DNA from: Rotaria sordida
Lineage: Eukaryota > Rotifera > Eurotatoria > Philodinida > Philodinidae
Reading direction: 5' to 3'
Length of the DNA stretch: 64,000 bases
NCBI GenBank assembly: GCA_905250125.1
Contig: CAJNOL010000090.1
Coordinates: 186,001-250,000, forward strand
Shown here: positions 63,695-64,000 of the stretch, in pieces
How positions within the stretch are numbered: position 1 is the first letter of the stretch
How the letters are laid out: each line of letters starts with the position of its first letter
Translations under genes and position numbers: made by a program
Notes under the pieces: model-generated
The model's input: the letters and a program-made list of their open reading frames with translations, nothing else
Databases searched by the model: none
What the model was told of the DNA's origin: nothing

Positions 63695-63818
63695 GAGTGT
63701 GAGTGTGGGTATACAATAAAGGACAAAGCACACTCTACACCAACATACACCCACACTCACATTCATACTCACATCCACCCACACCCCACACCCACACCTG
63801 CATTCCACACTCACACCC
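63695..63818. repeat. Telomere-like GT tract, head-to-head, copy 3
   Basis: GAGTGTGAGTGTGGG, then TATACAATAAAGGACAAAGC, then ~100 bases of CCCACA-rich sequence. It shares the core and orientation of copy 1, with a longer CA side. It lies about 310 bases after the receptor stop. Confidence 0.7.
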
Positions 63819-64000
63819 ATCTGTCATCTCGAAAACCGGACGACTAGATTGAAGGTCGTCATTGACATCTTCTCTTGCTTCCTGAAAAAGCTTTGCCCAC
63901 CTTGCAACTGTTCAATACAATGGAGCTTTAGGTTCCAATACTGTTGTTAGTTTCTCTTGAATTGTCTTTGGATCTATTCTCAAAATAGTTCGAGTTTTAA

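Overview
The window is AT-rich eukaryotic DNA. Its genes are split by many short introns (about 50-70 bp) and a few large ones. Conserved animal genes are present, including a dynein-arm assembly factor that implies motile cilia. Three features fit a bdelloid rotifer (Adineta/Rotaria-like): F-box/leucine-rich-type genes, a rotifer-style rhodopsin-family receptor, and short tracts resembling the published Adineta telomere unit TGTGGG. The species call is an inference.

Layout: 1-905 holds a decayed repeat. 1008-9458 (-) is MON2, a Golgi/endosome trafficking scaffold. 9459-14186 has no gene I can support. 14187-19049 (-) holds one or two unrecognised multi-exon genes, the main candidate for something undescribed. 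19050-23326 is mostly gene-free, with one decayed coding remnant at 21170-21725. 23327-23818 (-) is a small Ser/Thr-rich protein. 24027-27825 (-) has a complete F-box gene and, downstream of it, a headless F-box-type tail separated by nested repeats. 29532-30923 (+) is a KLF10/11-like zinc-finger factor. 32841-37824 (-) is DNAAF11 (LRRC6/tilB). 41210-42124 (-) is SLC25A51-like, the mitochondrial NAD+ carrier family. 42290-55725 (-) is CYFIP (Sra-1/PIR121), a WAVE-complex subunit. 55726-62370 is repeat-rich and gene-poor. 62371-63384 (+) is an intact seven-helix receptor.

The host genes do not form a pathway; they look like ordinary housekeeping and regulatory neighbours. The unusual content is the repeat layer. 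Most of the largest introns of MON2, DNAAF11 and CYFIP contain a palindromic (fold-back) element or a member of one unnamed dispersed family. That family has four copies here, at about 7.2, 24.7, 31.5 and 49.1 kb. The 24.7 kb copy carries a piggyBac-type MITE at a TTAA site, and the 7.2 kb copy shows the matching unoccupied site. Three telomere-like GT tracts in head-to-head orientation lie within 5.6 kb at the right end. A 10-N assembly gap sits in the middle of a long palindrome inside a CYFIP intron.

All exon limits come from reading splice sites by eye. Similarity statements rest on remembered family sequences, not on searches.
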